A DNA stretch of 64,000 bases from NCBI RefSeq assembly GCF_000006445.2, contig NC_006047.2:434001-498000 (forward strand). The letters are read 5' to 3'. Positions 1 to 10,200 of the stretch are shown here, one piece after another. The position numbers and the translations under genes are program-made. The notes under the pieces are model-generated. The model did no database searches, was not told the origin of the DNA, and saw only the letters and a list, made by a program, of their open reading frames with translations. Source of the DNA: Debaryomyces hansenii CBS767. Taxonomy: Eukaryota > Ascomycota > Pichiomycetes > Serinales > Debaryomycetaceae. The first letter of the stretch is position 1. Each line of letters opens with the position of its first letter.

Positions 1-116
1 ACGTCATTTTAACATCAGGCGATGCCAATGGGCTTATTGGTCTGGAGTTTTTCGGCAAAGTAGTCGATGCCAAAAATGGAACTCCCATAGATATAAATCA
101 ATATGCGAATATATAA
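1..116 (+). CDS. 3' end of an unidentified gene, cut by the window edge
   Basis: Frame 3 is open from the first base to a TAA at 114-116 and gives a 37-residue tail that looks like real protein: it starts VILTSGDANG, continues with GKVVDAKNG and ends INQYANI. The other forward frames contain stops or an unlikely composition. One codon (42-44) is CTG, which would be serine in a CUG-Ser yeast. I do not recognise the family from so short a tail. Most of the gene lies upstream of this window. Confidence 0.5.
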   Translation, partial: VILTSGDANGLIGLEFFGKVVDAKNGTPIDINQYANI

Positions 117-1591
117 CTGGTCCCAACATAGCCAGTGACCAATGTAACTTGCAAATAGAGATGTAACATAGAAGAATACATGAATATGAATAAATACGGG
201 GTCAACGTAGGACGTATATGTCGCTTAGTCTAAAGGGAAGAATACTCTCTGTAGGTGATGTTCCTGAGTCAAACGAGATATTTTATATACCCGAAAAGTT
301 AAAAAGCGACTCTGGTTAAGGCCCTCTACAGAACGAGCAATTAACCCAATTACCATTTTGTAATTAGTCAATTTAGCGAGCAGTTAAGAAGGTTATTTCG
401 ATCGTATAATAACGAATACTGAAGGATTTACTTACGCCCTACGAGTAATTACCTTTACCAAATGGATACATGGTGACATATTCGCAACGTATTTGCGACG
501 TAAACAGCGAAGTCAATTGTAGTTAGATACTATCCGTATAAGTGCATCCAAAGCACTAAAAGAACCCTGTCCAATGAGTCCTTATAACAATACATGGCAA
601 AAATCAACTGATTTTGCCCCAGTGGAATGCATCAGAATATACGGAAGAATTACTATTCAGAGTGATGATTCAGAAAAAAAAAAAGTAAAAAAAAAGGTAC
701 CTCTGCCGTAAATGCAAAATGCGACTTTTCCTTACAGAAGAAAAAAGTGAATTGCAACATTCTTGCAAATCTTCTTTATGCCAACGTGGGAAACATATTC
801 TACGGTCAATCATACATTCGCCTATCTCATACATCGCCTCATAGTATCGTTTTATAGAAATTGAAGTATCCGAATACGTTAAAGACACTGTACAGTTTTC
901 GACTTCATCTCTTCCTTATGTATTTCGCAAATAAACGACCCTTTGTTTATAAATATTTATTAGACAGCATATATGTTTGCGTTTTGCCTGTAGAACAATA
1001 TATATTCTACGTCAGCTATTTACCTCGGAGAGAAAGTACGAATAGAATATGCTGTAATTGCCTTTTCATTCTCCAGCAAAAGGTTGCAGCAATACGTGAG
1101 TCTCGCCTTTTCATGCATCCACTTAAGACGGGGGTGCATTTTTTTTTCCATTGCAGATGCCCATGTAAACGGGATTATATTGGTTTTACTACCTAGCGTA
1201 TTAGCATCCCATGTATGACTGTCTTAGGAATAGATGGATCCTACGTATGTTGTAGACCCATTACGGCTGGGGTTATAATAGGATAGTTTGAAATGTCCAA
1301 AATTTGTATATTTAATAAGCTTTACGCAAGCAAAAATTAATTTTTTTTCATCCGGATTTATAAGTCTAGACTATCAGCAATCTAGAATCTAAAAGTATTT
1401 ATTCTCTTGGACCACCAGGACAATTTAAGAAAAAATTAATACAATTCAGAACTTCTATCTGTTAGTATAATAAGTAGTAAAGGATCATAGTGATAGAAGA
1501 TAAGTGACAGAGTTAACCTAGATACACATTTGATTTGGAAGGATATATTGTATTCACTTTTTGTAAGAAAATATATAAGTGGTAGAAGTTA
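117..1591. other. 1.5-kb intergenic region, no recognised gene
   Basis: No open frame here looks coding. The longest ones start at TTG or GTG and have biased, low-complexity composition. I see homopolymer A runs around 674-694 and nothing that resembles a tRNA or a transposable element. The last 100-200 bases presumably hold the promoter of the gene at 1592. Confidence 0.5.
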
Positions 1592-2185
1592 ATGCAGAAT
1601 TGTTACCCAAGTAATCCTGTGAGCTCGTTTAATGGAAATACAAATACAGGAAACAAGATAGATATGGGCGATAGTCAGAATGCTAATAAGATATGCCAGT
1701 GGTACTGCTGTTCATGTGGACAAAGTTATGGGTCGATTATATACAAGGATAATATGGAAACGGAGATTGCGGAAGAGAAGGAGGATGATATCTTCATCAA
1801 AAAGTTAAAGTACTACAGTCAAATATTGTACAGTGGTGGCGATCCTTCGTACTCAAAGTATGAGTATTTGAATGGCTCCAAAAACTTGAGAACTCCAGAA
1901 GAAAGAGTTAACGTAAATTACTTTGAGCCAGTAAGGCGTCGTTCAAGTAGCATGACTGATCTAAATGAAAATTTCAAACGTTTAGGCGACTCGGAACCAG
2001 TACCTCATGCTATATCTACCATTCCTTCATCCTGCACTTCACCAAGTGTTTCGCCCGTTCCTGGCTTATTCGAATATAATAGTAAGGTAGCTGTTTGCAT
2101 CCCAACAAGGTTTAATTGTCATCGATGTAACCACATGATGTGTCCATATTGCTTAAAGATACGATTAAGGGATCTAGACAATTGA
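1592..2185 (+). CDS. Small Cys-rich protein with putative zinc-binding CxxC motifs, function unknown
   Basis: A 197-residue protein starting at ATG 1592. It has one Cys cluster near residue 37 (WYCCSCGQ) and a second near the C-terminus (CHRCNHMMCPYC), which together could bind one or two zinc ions as a split zinc ribbon. Between them is a Ser/Pro-rich, probably disordered stretch with RRRSSSMTD, a plausible basophilic kinase target. The C-terminal Cys-rich tail ends LRDLDN. There is no membrane segment or signal peptide. I do not recognise an S. cerevisiae orthologue and assign no function. The long 5' region (1.47 kb to the previous stop) suggests an independently regulated gene. The cysteine spacing argues strongly that the frame is real. 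Confidence 0.7.
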   Translation: MQNCYPSNPVSSFNGNTNTGNKIDMGDSQNANKICQWYCCSCGQSYGSIIYKDNMETEIAEEKEDDIFIKKLKYYSQILYSGGDPSYSKYEYLNGSKNLRTPEERVNVNYFEPVRRRSSSMTDLNENFKRLGDSEPVPHAISTIPSSCTSPSVSPVPGLFEYNSKVAVCIPTRFNCHRCNHMMCPYCLKIRLRDLDN

Positions 2186-2383
2186 GTTATTAATCGAGAT
2201 ATGGTGTATTTTTCATTTTTTTATGTTCATTATTTATACTTGTAATAATAGGAATGGTGTTAACAGTCAAGGTAGTATATAGTTTAATAAAATTTAATTC
2301 ATAACTAATAAACAATATTGTTGCATAATATATTCGTAGCGTCTGATAGAAGGTATAATGATTCTGGGAACCATATTGGATTG

Positions 2384-2391
2384 AAAAAAAA
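2384..2391 (-). terminator. RNA polymerase III terminator of tRNA-Asn
   Basis: A run of eight A on the plus strand, read as T8 on the minus strand, begins four bases after the tRNA 3' end. This is the usual Pol III termination signal. Confidence 0.85.
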
Positions 2392-2394
2392 TAA

Positions 2395-2468
2395 CGACCT
2401 CGGTGAGGGTCGAACTCACGATCTTGAGATTAACAGTCTCACGCCTTAGCCAACTTGGCCACGAAGTC
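2395..2468 (-). tRNA. tRNA-Asn (anticodon GTT)
   Basis: A 74-nt minus-strand tRNA. The acceptor stem pairs GACTTCG with CGAGGTC (one G-U pair) and the discriminator base is G. The D-arm has the A-box pattern TGGCCAAGTTGG, the anticodon loop is CTGTTAA with GTT in the centre, and the T-arm has GAGTTCGACCCTC. No intron is present and CCA is not encoded, as expected in eukaryotes. A T8 terminator follows directly. The sequence closely resembles yeast cytosolic tRNA-Asn. Confidence 0.95.
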
Positions 2469-2730
2469 GTATTTTCTAATATTCAATCTTAAAAACATAC
2501 TTGACCATTTAACTAATGTATCGTTCTACATTTCCCGTATATATAGATCAATTAAAACGACTGGATATTGCATAGCCATTTCAACTTTGACTTAATGTTA
2601 GTACGTATTAGTAAAAGTGATGAGTCGTACAGTTTTAGAAAAATAAAAAGTTCGTGAATTGTGGAACGGTTTTCAAGATCGCAAAAATAATTTAATAACA
2701 TTGAGTTTACTACTATTTATACAAACAAAG

Positions 2731-2970
2731 ATGTTAAGAAGGCCAGCCACTACAATTAAGCTTACGCCGGAAGATGTTCTTGAATATGATGATAGTTTAT
2801 TAGATCAGCAAAATTCTCAGCATCATTTCCAACAACTGCATGATCAGAATCATAATGATTTTATATTACAAGAGCAAATGAATACTAATATCCACAATAA
2901 TTCAAGCAACGAAATAGCGACAAAAGAGCAATCTAAGGATGACAGAATTGGGGCGACTAGAAATAATTAG
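2731..2970 (+). CDS. CDC26: Cdc26-like subunit of the anaphase-promoting complex
   Basis: A 79-residue protein starting MLRRPATTIKLTPEDVLEYD. This matches the short conserved N-terminal motif of Cdc26/APC12, which inserts into the TPR groove of Apc6/Cdc16 and stabilises the cyclosome, the ubiquitin ligase that drives anaphase and mitotic exit. The rest is Gln/Asn/His-rich and disordered, as in other yeasts. The open frame extends 24 codons upstream, but only to a TTG, so ATG 2731 is the start; it is also where the family motif begins. The length fits the family, which is under about 130 residues. The identification rests on one short motif. Confidence 0.8.
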   Translation: MLRRPATTIKLTPEDVLEYDDSLLDQQNSQHHFQQLHDQNHNDFILQEQMNTNIHNNSSNEIATKEQSKDDRIGATRNN

Positions 2971-3266
2971 TGGAGATTGTACGAGATTGGTAAAGAACCG
3001 TGACTAGGATGAGCTTAAGAAATATGTAATATTATGCTCAACAATCGATTGATACTGGCTATTATTTTGATACCTCGATATTGTTTTCGACTTAACGAAA
3101 GATACAACCGTAGTCTTTCGGCTTTATTTCTAGAAGTGTTACTTTATTATACTGTTTGGCATTATTTACAAAGATATAATAATTTTTGAATCCAGAGAAG
3201 TTATATTACAAACAAGAAAAATTCTGATGATGAAGTCTATTAGTTAAATATATTAATATATGTTAT

Positions 3267-3944
3267 TTACTTTTTGCCTAAGGATTTCCTCTTAAGCCAT
3301 TTATTTCTTGTATTGACAACCTTATTTTCAAACTTTGGAACAACTTTTTTGTCCAAATTAAACAGTTGAACCTTAACATGCACTGGACCTTTCTTTATGG
3401 AAAGCTTTTTACTTTTCTTGAGTTCTTTTAACTTCGACTCTTTTATTTTCTTACGTATTTCCATCTCATCTAACTTTTCAAAATCTTGTAATTTTAAGTG
3501 CTTTGATGGTATTATTGGCTCTGACTCGCCTGTCTCGTTATCGGATATTGATTCAAATATGTCTTCTGGTAAATATTCGGGTAATTTATCTTCTTGCTTC
3601 TTGTTCTTCTTAAGTAATTGTTGCTGTTGATTGTATACATTTTGTTGTCTTCTTCTTTCCTTTTCAAGTTTTTTCAATTCTTGTTGAGATTTCAAGTCTT
3701 CCTTTTGCTTTGCTAGTATCTCATTTCTTATCCCTGACGTAGACTCTTCTTCGGGTGCTTCATCTGAATCTGAGTCCGAGTCTGAATCTGAGTCTTGTGA
3801 ACCAGCCGATTGATTTAGCTCATCTTCTTCTGCCGTATGATACTCAATATCATTTACGTCCGCATCATTATCCAGAAACTTCATCTTCTTTGGAGTGGCC
3901 CCATTTCCAGCCTTAGCATTCAATCTACTTCTAGTGACCACCAT
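3267..3944 (-). CDS. BUD21: U3 snoRNP protein Utp16/Bud21
   Basis: A 225-residue, highly charged nucleolar protein, Utp16 (also called Bud21), part of the U3 snoRNP/SSU processome that cleaves pre-rRNA for the 40S subunit. The N-terminus has a basic TRSRLNAKAG stretch and an acidic Asp/Ser run (residues about 50-60). The centre is a Lys/Glu/Gln-rich coiled coil. The family signature is the C-terminal block with GPVHVKVQLFNLD and NTRNKWLKRKSLG. The ATG at 3944 is the only sensible start. It is transcribed in the same direction as DIA2, about 120 bp downstream of the DIA2 start side's opposite end (the DIA2 stop is at 4063). Confidence 0.88.
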   Translation of the reverse strand: MVVTRSRLNAKAGNGATPKKMKFLDNDADVNDIEYHTAEEDELNQSAGSQDSDSDSDSDSDEAPEEESTSGIRNEILAKQKEDLKSQQELKKLEKERRRQQNVYNQQQQLLKKNKKQEDKLPEYLPEDIFESISDNETGESEPIIPSKHLKLQDFEKLDEMEIRKKIKESKLKELKKSKKLSIKKGPVHVKVQLFNLDKKVVPKFENKVVNTRNKWLKRKSLGKK

Positions 3945-4062
3945 GCTTATTGTATATTAGAGTACTAAATGTTGGCTCATCTCTAACTTTTTTTTTTACT
4001 AAGTAGATTTTTTATTTCGCGCACGCATCGTTTATTTTGCAATCATCTAAGATGTTGCTGCT

Positions 4063-6225
4063 CTATAAATCTGGAACTAAAGTAGTCAAACCATACTGTT
4101 TCCACTTACTTTTGAGTGGATCATTTCTAATCCTTTCAACATAACCCCTTTTGATTAAAATTTTTAAAGTATCTTGATTAAATTCCATGCCGTCAATTAT
4201 CAATTCTTGTAATTTAAATAGTTTGTTGTCATCAGACGACTTCAAATTAAATGAAAACAAATTCATCAACCCAATTCCATCGACCTGCTTACAAAAACTA
4301 ATATCTAGCACCTGCAATTTAATATTCTTCAAACCTATGTTATCAACTAAGTCATTGCGAAAAAATCTCATCGATGAATTGTCTAGTTCGATCTCATTTA
4401 GATATAGTTTTCGTAAATTCGGGACAACACCTAATATATCATATAGCGATATTTTTAAATTATGATGAATAGATATTTTATCATTTTTGAAATATAGATA
4501 GTTAGAATTCCCAATGAATAAAGTATGCAATTCATTATTGAAGTTGGCAATTTTCAATAACTTAAACAAGCCCTTTATAGATAAAGATGATGCATATACA
4601 TCAAGGTAAGTAAGGTAATGCAATGAGGGGATATATAAATCGTTCATTTCATTTAAGTGAACTGCACCACTTACTGATTTCTCTCTGATGGTTAATTTGC
4701 GAAGTCTGAAAGTAGCATCACAAACAATTAAATCTTGAAGAAAGTTTTTGATTGATATTTTTTCGTTATTCTCTAGGTAGAGGCTTGTTAGATTGGTAGA
4801 TCTGGATAAGAAATCTTGAAATTGTGTTTGCCTATTGGTAAAATCATATGAAACAATACATAGGCTCGTTAGATTTGGGAAATTCTTTAATATGAATGGC
4901 GGATATGGATTGTAAGTATCATTTCCAACTCTTGACTGATTATTATCTCTCATAAGTTTCGGGTGGTTTACTATTGAAAGACACTCAAGCGTATCATATG
5001 GTTTATCATCAATTCGTATTAAATCATGGAATTTACTATTATTGGGAATTAAGGACATACTAGCACCGCTTGATTCATTATCTATTATAATAATCTCTAA
5101 ACTTTTTAATTGAGTCATCATTTTAAAGATCAAGTTTTCACACTTGAGGCTTGATCTGATACCTAACCTTAAAAATTGTAAGCTATTAAGATTCGAAACA
5201 TTCCAATTTGTTTTGTATAATTTATTAATAAAAAATTCAAAACTCAAGTATTTATTTATGACATCTAATCCTTGTAATTTTAGCTGTTTCTCGGATATTA
5301 ATAGTTCAATCATCTTGAATAATTGCACATTGTTTGCTGTAGACCTAAGTTTCAACATTTTGATTTGTTTTGAATACGATTTGTCTATAACCTTTTTTAT
5401 TAACTTTACACCGTTAATGAATTCATTAGTGGTAATTCTTGGCTTGAATGAAATTTTACTTGTGTATAATGATGGTATGTTCACCAATAAGTTATACCAT
5501 TTTGACGACACTAGATGGCATCGAAGAACATCCTTGAGATTAAATGCTTGAAATATCAACTCTATTATCTCTAGTGGTAAATAATTAAATGGGTCTAATG
5601 TCTTCTTCGACTTCTTTGACGATGTACTTGACACTGATTTTGTTCTTTTGAGCGCTAACATCTTTTCCAAGCTTTTGTCGAGACTCTTATTTATAACATT
5701 ATTATTACTGTATTGCTCCTTCTGTTGTTTGAGTCTTCTGTTCAACGTTTTATATTGACTTTTCAAACTATTGAATAATTTCTCTGGAACTGCAATATTG
5801 TATTTTTCAATAGCATTACAAATAATATAGTTGCCTCTTTGTAAAGTCTTATAGGCGTCAACTTCCTTCTTAATAATCAATAAGACCTTTGCGACCCGCA
5901 AATAACCTTTGCAGCTTATTGGTTCATGTCTAATCAACTTTTCTCCATCTTTTAAAGATTTGTCCAATTGGTCTAATTTTTCATACGTTGCAGCTCTCTG
6001 ATCTAACAAAGACCCTAGTTTTGGATGTACTATAGGGCCAACAAGTGGGGTTTCGTTCAAATTATATATATTCACCCTGATCAATTTGAGTTCATCAATC
6101 GTGTAGCTTTGACACTGGAGAATTAATTGATTATATAGATTTAATGCTTTTTCATAATCTGAAGATTTGAAATATAATATGGCTAAATTTAACTTATCAT
6201 TTATCGTCTCCTGATCCAACGGCAT
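4063..6225 (-). CDS. DIA2: F-box/TPR/LRR protein Dia2, SCF ubiquitin ligase receptor
   Basis: A 720-residue protein with the exact architecture of Dia2 (732 residues in S. cerevisiae): N-terminal TPR repeats (about residues 5-130, starting LAILYFKSSDYEKALNLYNQ), a basic linker, an F-box at about 210-255 (NYLPLEIIELIFQAF), and leucine-rich repeats to the C-terminus. Dia2 is the substrate receptor of an SCF ligase that travels with the replisome and ubiquitylates Mcm7 so that the CMG helicase is unloaded at replication termination. A perfect MCB element (ACGCGT, 6300-6305) lies 75 bp upstream of the ATG, which fits G1/S expression. The start is ATG 6225. Confidence 0.9.
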   Translation of the reverse strand: MPLDQETINDKLNLAILYFKSSDYEKALNLYNQLILQCQSYTIDELKLIRVNIYNLNETPLVGPIVHPKLGSLLDQRAATYEKLDQLDKSLKDGEKLIRHEPISCKGYLRVAKVLLIIKKEVDAYKTLQRGNYIICNAIEKYNIAVPEKLFNSLKSQYKTLNRRLKQQKEQYSNNNVINKSLDKSLEKMLALKRTKSVSSTSSKKSKKTLDPFNYLPLEIIELIFQAFNLKDVLRCHLVSSKWYNLLVNIPSLYTSKISFKPRITTNEFINGVKLIKKVIDKSYSKQIKMLKLRSTANNVQLFKMIELLISEKQLKLQGLDVINKYLSFEFFINKLYKTNWNVSNLNSLQFLRLGIRSSLKCENLIFKMMTQLKSLEIIIIDNESSGASMSLIPNNSKFHDLIRIDDKPYDTLECLSIVNHPKLMRDNNQSRVGNDTYNPYPPFILKNFPNLTSLCIVSYDFTNRQTQFQDFLSRSTNLTSLYLENNEKISIKNFLQDLIVCDATFRLRKLTIREKSVSGAVHLNEMNDLYIPSLHYLTYLDVYASSLSIKGLFKLLKIANFNNELHTLFIGNSNYLYFKNDKISIHHNLKISLYDILGVVPNLRKLYLNEIELDNSSMRFFRNDLVDNIGLKNIKLQVLDISFCKQVDGIGLMNLFSFNLKSSDDNKLFKLQELIIDGMEFNQDTLKILIKRGYVERIRNDPLKSKWKQYGLTTLVPDL

Positions 6226-6299
6226 CTATAGTTTAATTTATATTCCATCTAGTATGTAGATTGTACAGCTGATGAAGTATAAGAATAAATTTTTTAACA

Positions 6300-6305
6300 A
6301 CGCGT
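6300..6305. promoter_or_regulatory. MCB element (ACGCGT) between DIA2 and the ATX2-like gene
   Basis: A perfect palindromic ACGCGT, the MluI cell-cycle box bound by MBF, sits in the 141-bp divergent promoter. DIA2 is a replisome-linked gene, so G1/S control is plausible. A single 6-bp site can occur by chance. Confidence 0.4.
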
Positions 6306-6366
6306 AATCATTATTTCATCTTATCTAGAATTCTTTTCCTTTAATATAGAACACATTTAAAAAATT

Positions 6367-7266
6367 ATGAATGATGGGCTTAAGAGAGCAGTGGAGAGTG
6401 TGGTACTAGCTCTAATAATGGGATTGACCTCTTATTCAGTGGGTTTGATACCGTTAAGGCTTCCTTTATCACAAAAGCAAATAAATTTAACTTCATTTTT
6501 TAGTATGGGGATAATATTGGGAACTGCGTTAGTTATTGCTATTCCCGAAGGAATTGAAACATTATACCAATCGGTAGGTGACAATAACAATGAATTAATT
6601 CCTAGATATATTGGTTTAGGATTAGTAGCGGGTTTTATCATTATGTACATTATTGATCATTTATATGTTATTTTACATTCCTTCAACATTGAATTGAAGT
6701 CTATTAATGAAATTCATTACAGTGGATCATATAGAGAGTTATTTACATCCATATTTACATCGTCATTAACATTAGGACTTATTTTTCACGCAATGATTGA
6801 TGGAATATCACTAGGTTCATCGTTTAGTAAATCCCATGAAGAGAGCTCAATTGGATTAATACTCTTTACTATGATTATTATTCATAAATTGCCAACTTGC
6901 TTTAGTCTTTCGTCGTTATTAATGAAAGAAAAAATGAATACTTCAGTTCTAAAGTTTCATATATTAATATTTGCATCTATAACTCCATTAAGCTCAATAT
7001 TAACATTTATATTCATGTCCTTATTTCAATTACAAAATGATTTTATTGTTGGCAATTTACTTGTGTTCAGCGGTGGTACTTTTCTCTACGTGGTAACGCA
7101 CGTAATGCTAGAAGTCTCGTCTACAGACAATACTATCCCGCAATCTAGTGGGAGTGAGGATACATTATATTACTCTCATCAATCACCAATTGAAGGAATT
7201 GATTTACTCGCATCATTAATAGGTACAGGTGTACCGATTTTGATTAGTTTCTTTGGAGAACATTGA
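6367..7266 (+). CDS. ATX2: ZIP-family metal transporter, Atx2/ZIP9 type
   Basis: A 299-residue multi-pass membrane protein with the ZIP fold. TM1 is near residues 10-30 and TM2 contains GIILGTALVIAIPEGIE. TM4 has the metal-binding motif FHAMIDGISLGSSF, and TM5 has the paired IIHKLPTCFSLSSLL. The short His-poor loops and GLIPLRLPLS near the N-terminus match the ZIP9/Atx2 branch; yeast Atx2 is a Golgi manganese transporter of about the same size. The substrate (Mn or Zn) cannot be settled from sequence. It is divergent from DIA2 and convergent with the lipase gene, whose stop is only 24 bp away. Confidence 0.75.
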   Translation: MNDGLKRAVESVVLALIMGLTSYSVGLIPLRLPLSQKQINLTSFFSMGIILGTALVIAIPEGIETLYQSVGDNNNELIPRYIGLGLVAGFIIMYIIDHLYVILHSFNIELKSINEIHYSGSYRELFTSIFTSSLTLGLIFHAMIDGISLGSSFSKSHEESSIGLILFTMIIIHKLPTCFSLSSLLMKEKMNTSVLKFHILIFASITPLSSILTFIFMSLFQLQNDFIVGNLLVFSGGTFLYVVTHVMLEVSSTDNTIPQSSGSEDTLYYSHQSPIEGIDLLASLIGTGVPILISFFGEH

Positions 7267-7290
7267 ATATACATATTTGCTAATCAATAT

Positions 7291-10200
7291 TTAGTTACAT
7301 TCGTAAAAATCATCATTTTCATCGTTCTCCGTTCCTTCGGATTGTTTATCTCCAATGCAATTATCCTCCAAAAGCTCAATTATCTTCGCTCCTTTTTCGT
7401 CTTTGCCTTCCTCTTCAGAATTTCCAGTGTTACCTTCGTCATTACCACTATTGCTATCCGTGTCATTATCCTGTTCATTATCTTCGTCACATTCTAGGTC
7501 ATTTTCTTCTTTATTTTCTGCCCTATCATCAATTGCTTTATTTTCATTAATTTTATTTTTAGCATCTTTATCATTATCCTTTGCTTTAAACTTTGATGCT
7601 TTAACGTCCCCCTTTACTGGAATCAATTCATTATTTCTGAGTTCCTCGCTTTCCTCCTCGTTATCTGTAGTGTTGAATACTTGAGAGTACTTATTATCAT
7701 TTAGATAACTCTTAGAAAACGACCTTCTTAAATCTGGGGAGTGTAAGTTCATCAATCTAGTCTTGATTAGATCACTGTTATATGCATCCTTTAGATTGTA
7801 ATTAGAATTATTATTAGATCTTGATAAATAATTATCCTTAAGTCTATTCAAACCAATATACGAGTTCTTCAAGGAATTATTATTTGACAATTTCGGTAGG
7901 TTAGGTTTTTCTTTTTCCATGTTGTTATCAGTTTCACTAATTAAAACATTTTCTGCACACTCTTTAGGACCCACAAAATCAAAGTGTGCATGCTTAGAAG
8001 ATGCATCTAAATATGGGTTTCCTTTATAAAACGGTATTCTTTCAGTTTGATACTTCAATTTTTGGCTATTAGGGTCCGGCTTTCTTCCAGCAATATGGAA
8101 GTTCCCAGAACTTTTAGCCTTCCGTACCTTTTGTCTTTCATGGCGGTCTTTTTCCTGCTTCCAACCATTTGATTCATTATCTTCGCTATAGCCACTTGGG
8201 TTTTTAATGTTATCTGGGAAGCTGTGGTGCTTTTCTAATCTTTTATTCAGGGGTGCAAACCTTCCATACCTATCATCGTCATTGATTAAAGTGGTTTCCG
8301 CTGATATACTACTATTCTGGTGGGAATATTGAGAAGATAACGAAGCCAAAGACGTAGTTGATCTACCTTTCAAAAGTTTATCTGTAGCTTTATGAGTCGA
8401 TGGTACGGCAACGCTTATTGAATTTCTTTTAAAAGCCGGAGTCCTATTTGTATTGGTCGGTAAACCTATTGACGATGATGCCGAATTATGTCTCTTTATA
8501 TTAGGGGGAACATGACTGAAGCTGTTTATTCTTGATTTTTCTGGTGTAACTGGAGATGAAATTGAATCATCATAATTCATGACTGGAAGATTCACCAAGG
8601 TTATGTTTTGATTTACATTGTTATTAGTTGAGTTTGAAGTTCTATAAGTTAACTTATTATTGGTCGTAATCAATCTTCCTCGTAATAAACTTATAGCCTT
8701 ATCCAACGCGAATTCAACCCCACAATGATTATATATAACAGTCACCTTGGGCCATGAAGCTCTGGCACCTCTGATTATAAAATCGAGCAAGAATGCTGGG
8801 GTGGGGTTTTTGAAAACTTTAAAGAAATCTTTGCTTTTAAAATCAGGTAGAATTGTTATATCCCCGGAATAATGTTGCGAAATAAGCGTTATTAACTTAT
8901 TAGATAAAGTCTTATAGACATCCATTTCATTCAAAATCTGAAGGTAATGAATGATTTCACTTGTCATGAAATCATAACAGTTGTTTAAAAAGTTTTTGAA
9001 TTTGTAATTAATTTCATTTTCTACTTCACCACCAATAGAACTAATCGATACTTTAAGAATTGGAACAACGTGAGGATTAACTTGACACGCAATGATATGG
9101 TCTGCGTTAAACATCTCCAGTAACCTTGTGATAGGTAAATCATTATCAACAGAGCCATCAACAAATTTCATGGATGCGTCATTATTCCATTCTTGTACAC
9201 CATTAGTGTTAGGAACTTTTTCATAGATTAACGTAGATGGAAAAACACCCGGTAATGAGCATGATGCACATACAGCAGACCAAATAAGACAATTTGGTGC
9301 TGTTAAGTAATTCAATAATCTTGTTTGTTCATGAATTGAAGTTGGGGACACGGTAATATTCAAAATTCTACCTGTTCTATTATACGCTTCTCTGAACGTT
9401 AAATCTCCCACAAGACCAATCATTGTATTTTGTAATGAGTCAATATCAAAGAGTGTTCCATATTTCAACAAATGACTAAGATTCTTTAGTACTTTCTTAT
9501 AACTTTCTCCGTCTTTTTCTTTTTCAATATCTCCGCTTTCAAAAATATCAAACCTTCTAACCATAATATCATTCAAAATAGACACAGTCTCTTCATTTGA
9601 ATGAGAACATATAATGCTTGCAATAATTGAGCCGGCAGAAGATCCACTTATAATTCTTGGTAATAAACTAGACTCTAGTAGTGTTATGACCACCCCAATA
9701 TGAAATATACCAAACGTGCTACCTCCAGAAAGAACTAGTGCTGTTCTTCCAATATTTTTTCTCGTTTGAATAAGCATACCTAACAAATAACGATCATCCA
9801 AACTCACTTCCTTATTATTTATTAAGTAGTCTAGTGACATTTCACATTCTTTTATATAGTCTTCTATTAATGTTTTCGTGCCGACATGCGAATGCCTATA
9901 TAGATTGATGTCTCCCATGTTACCTAAATTCCTAGTCCATTTTGTTCTGATTAGATATAATAATAACTTGTAATCCTTGGAAATACGGGCATTTCGCATC
10001 TCCATAAGATTATTGTGTACTAGCTCATAGTCATATAGGTTCGATTCTGGATTCACTTTCCACTGATCATTATTTAATAATTCGTCTAATTTTAACGATA
10101 TTTCGAACCACTCTTTATAACTAATCGCAGACTTCTGGTCCGACAATAACTTTTTGATAAGTATCTGTTTTTCATCCAACGCTGGAATTATCCTATTTAT

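Noticed and set aside
861..1196. 111-residue frame in the first gap
   Set aside because: Starts at TTG, with mixed Cys/Tyr-rich composition and no family features.
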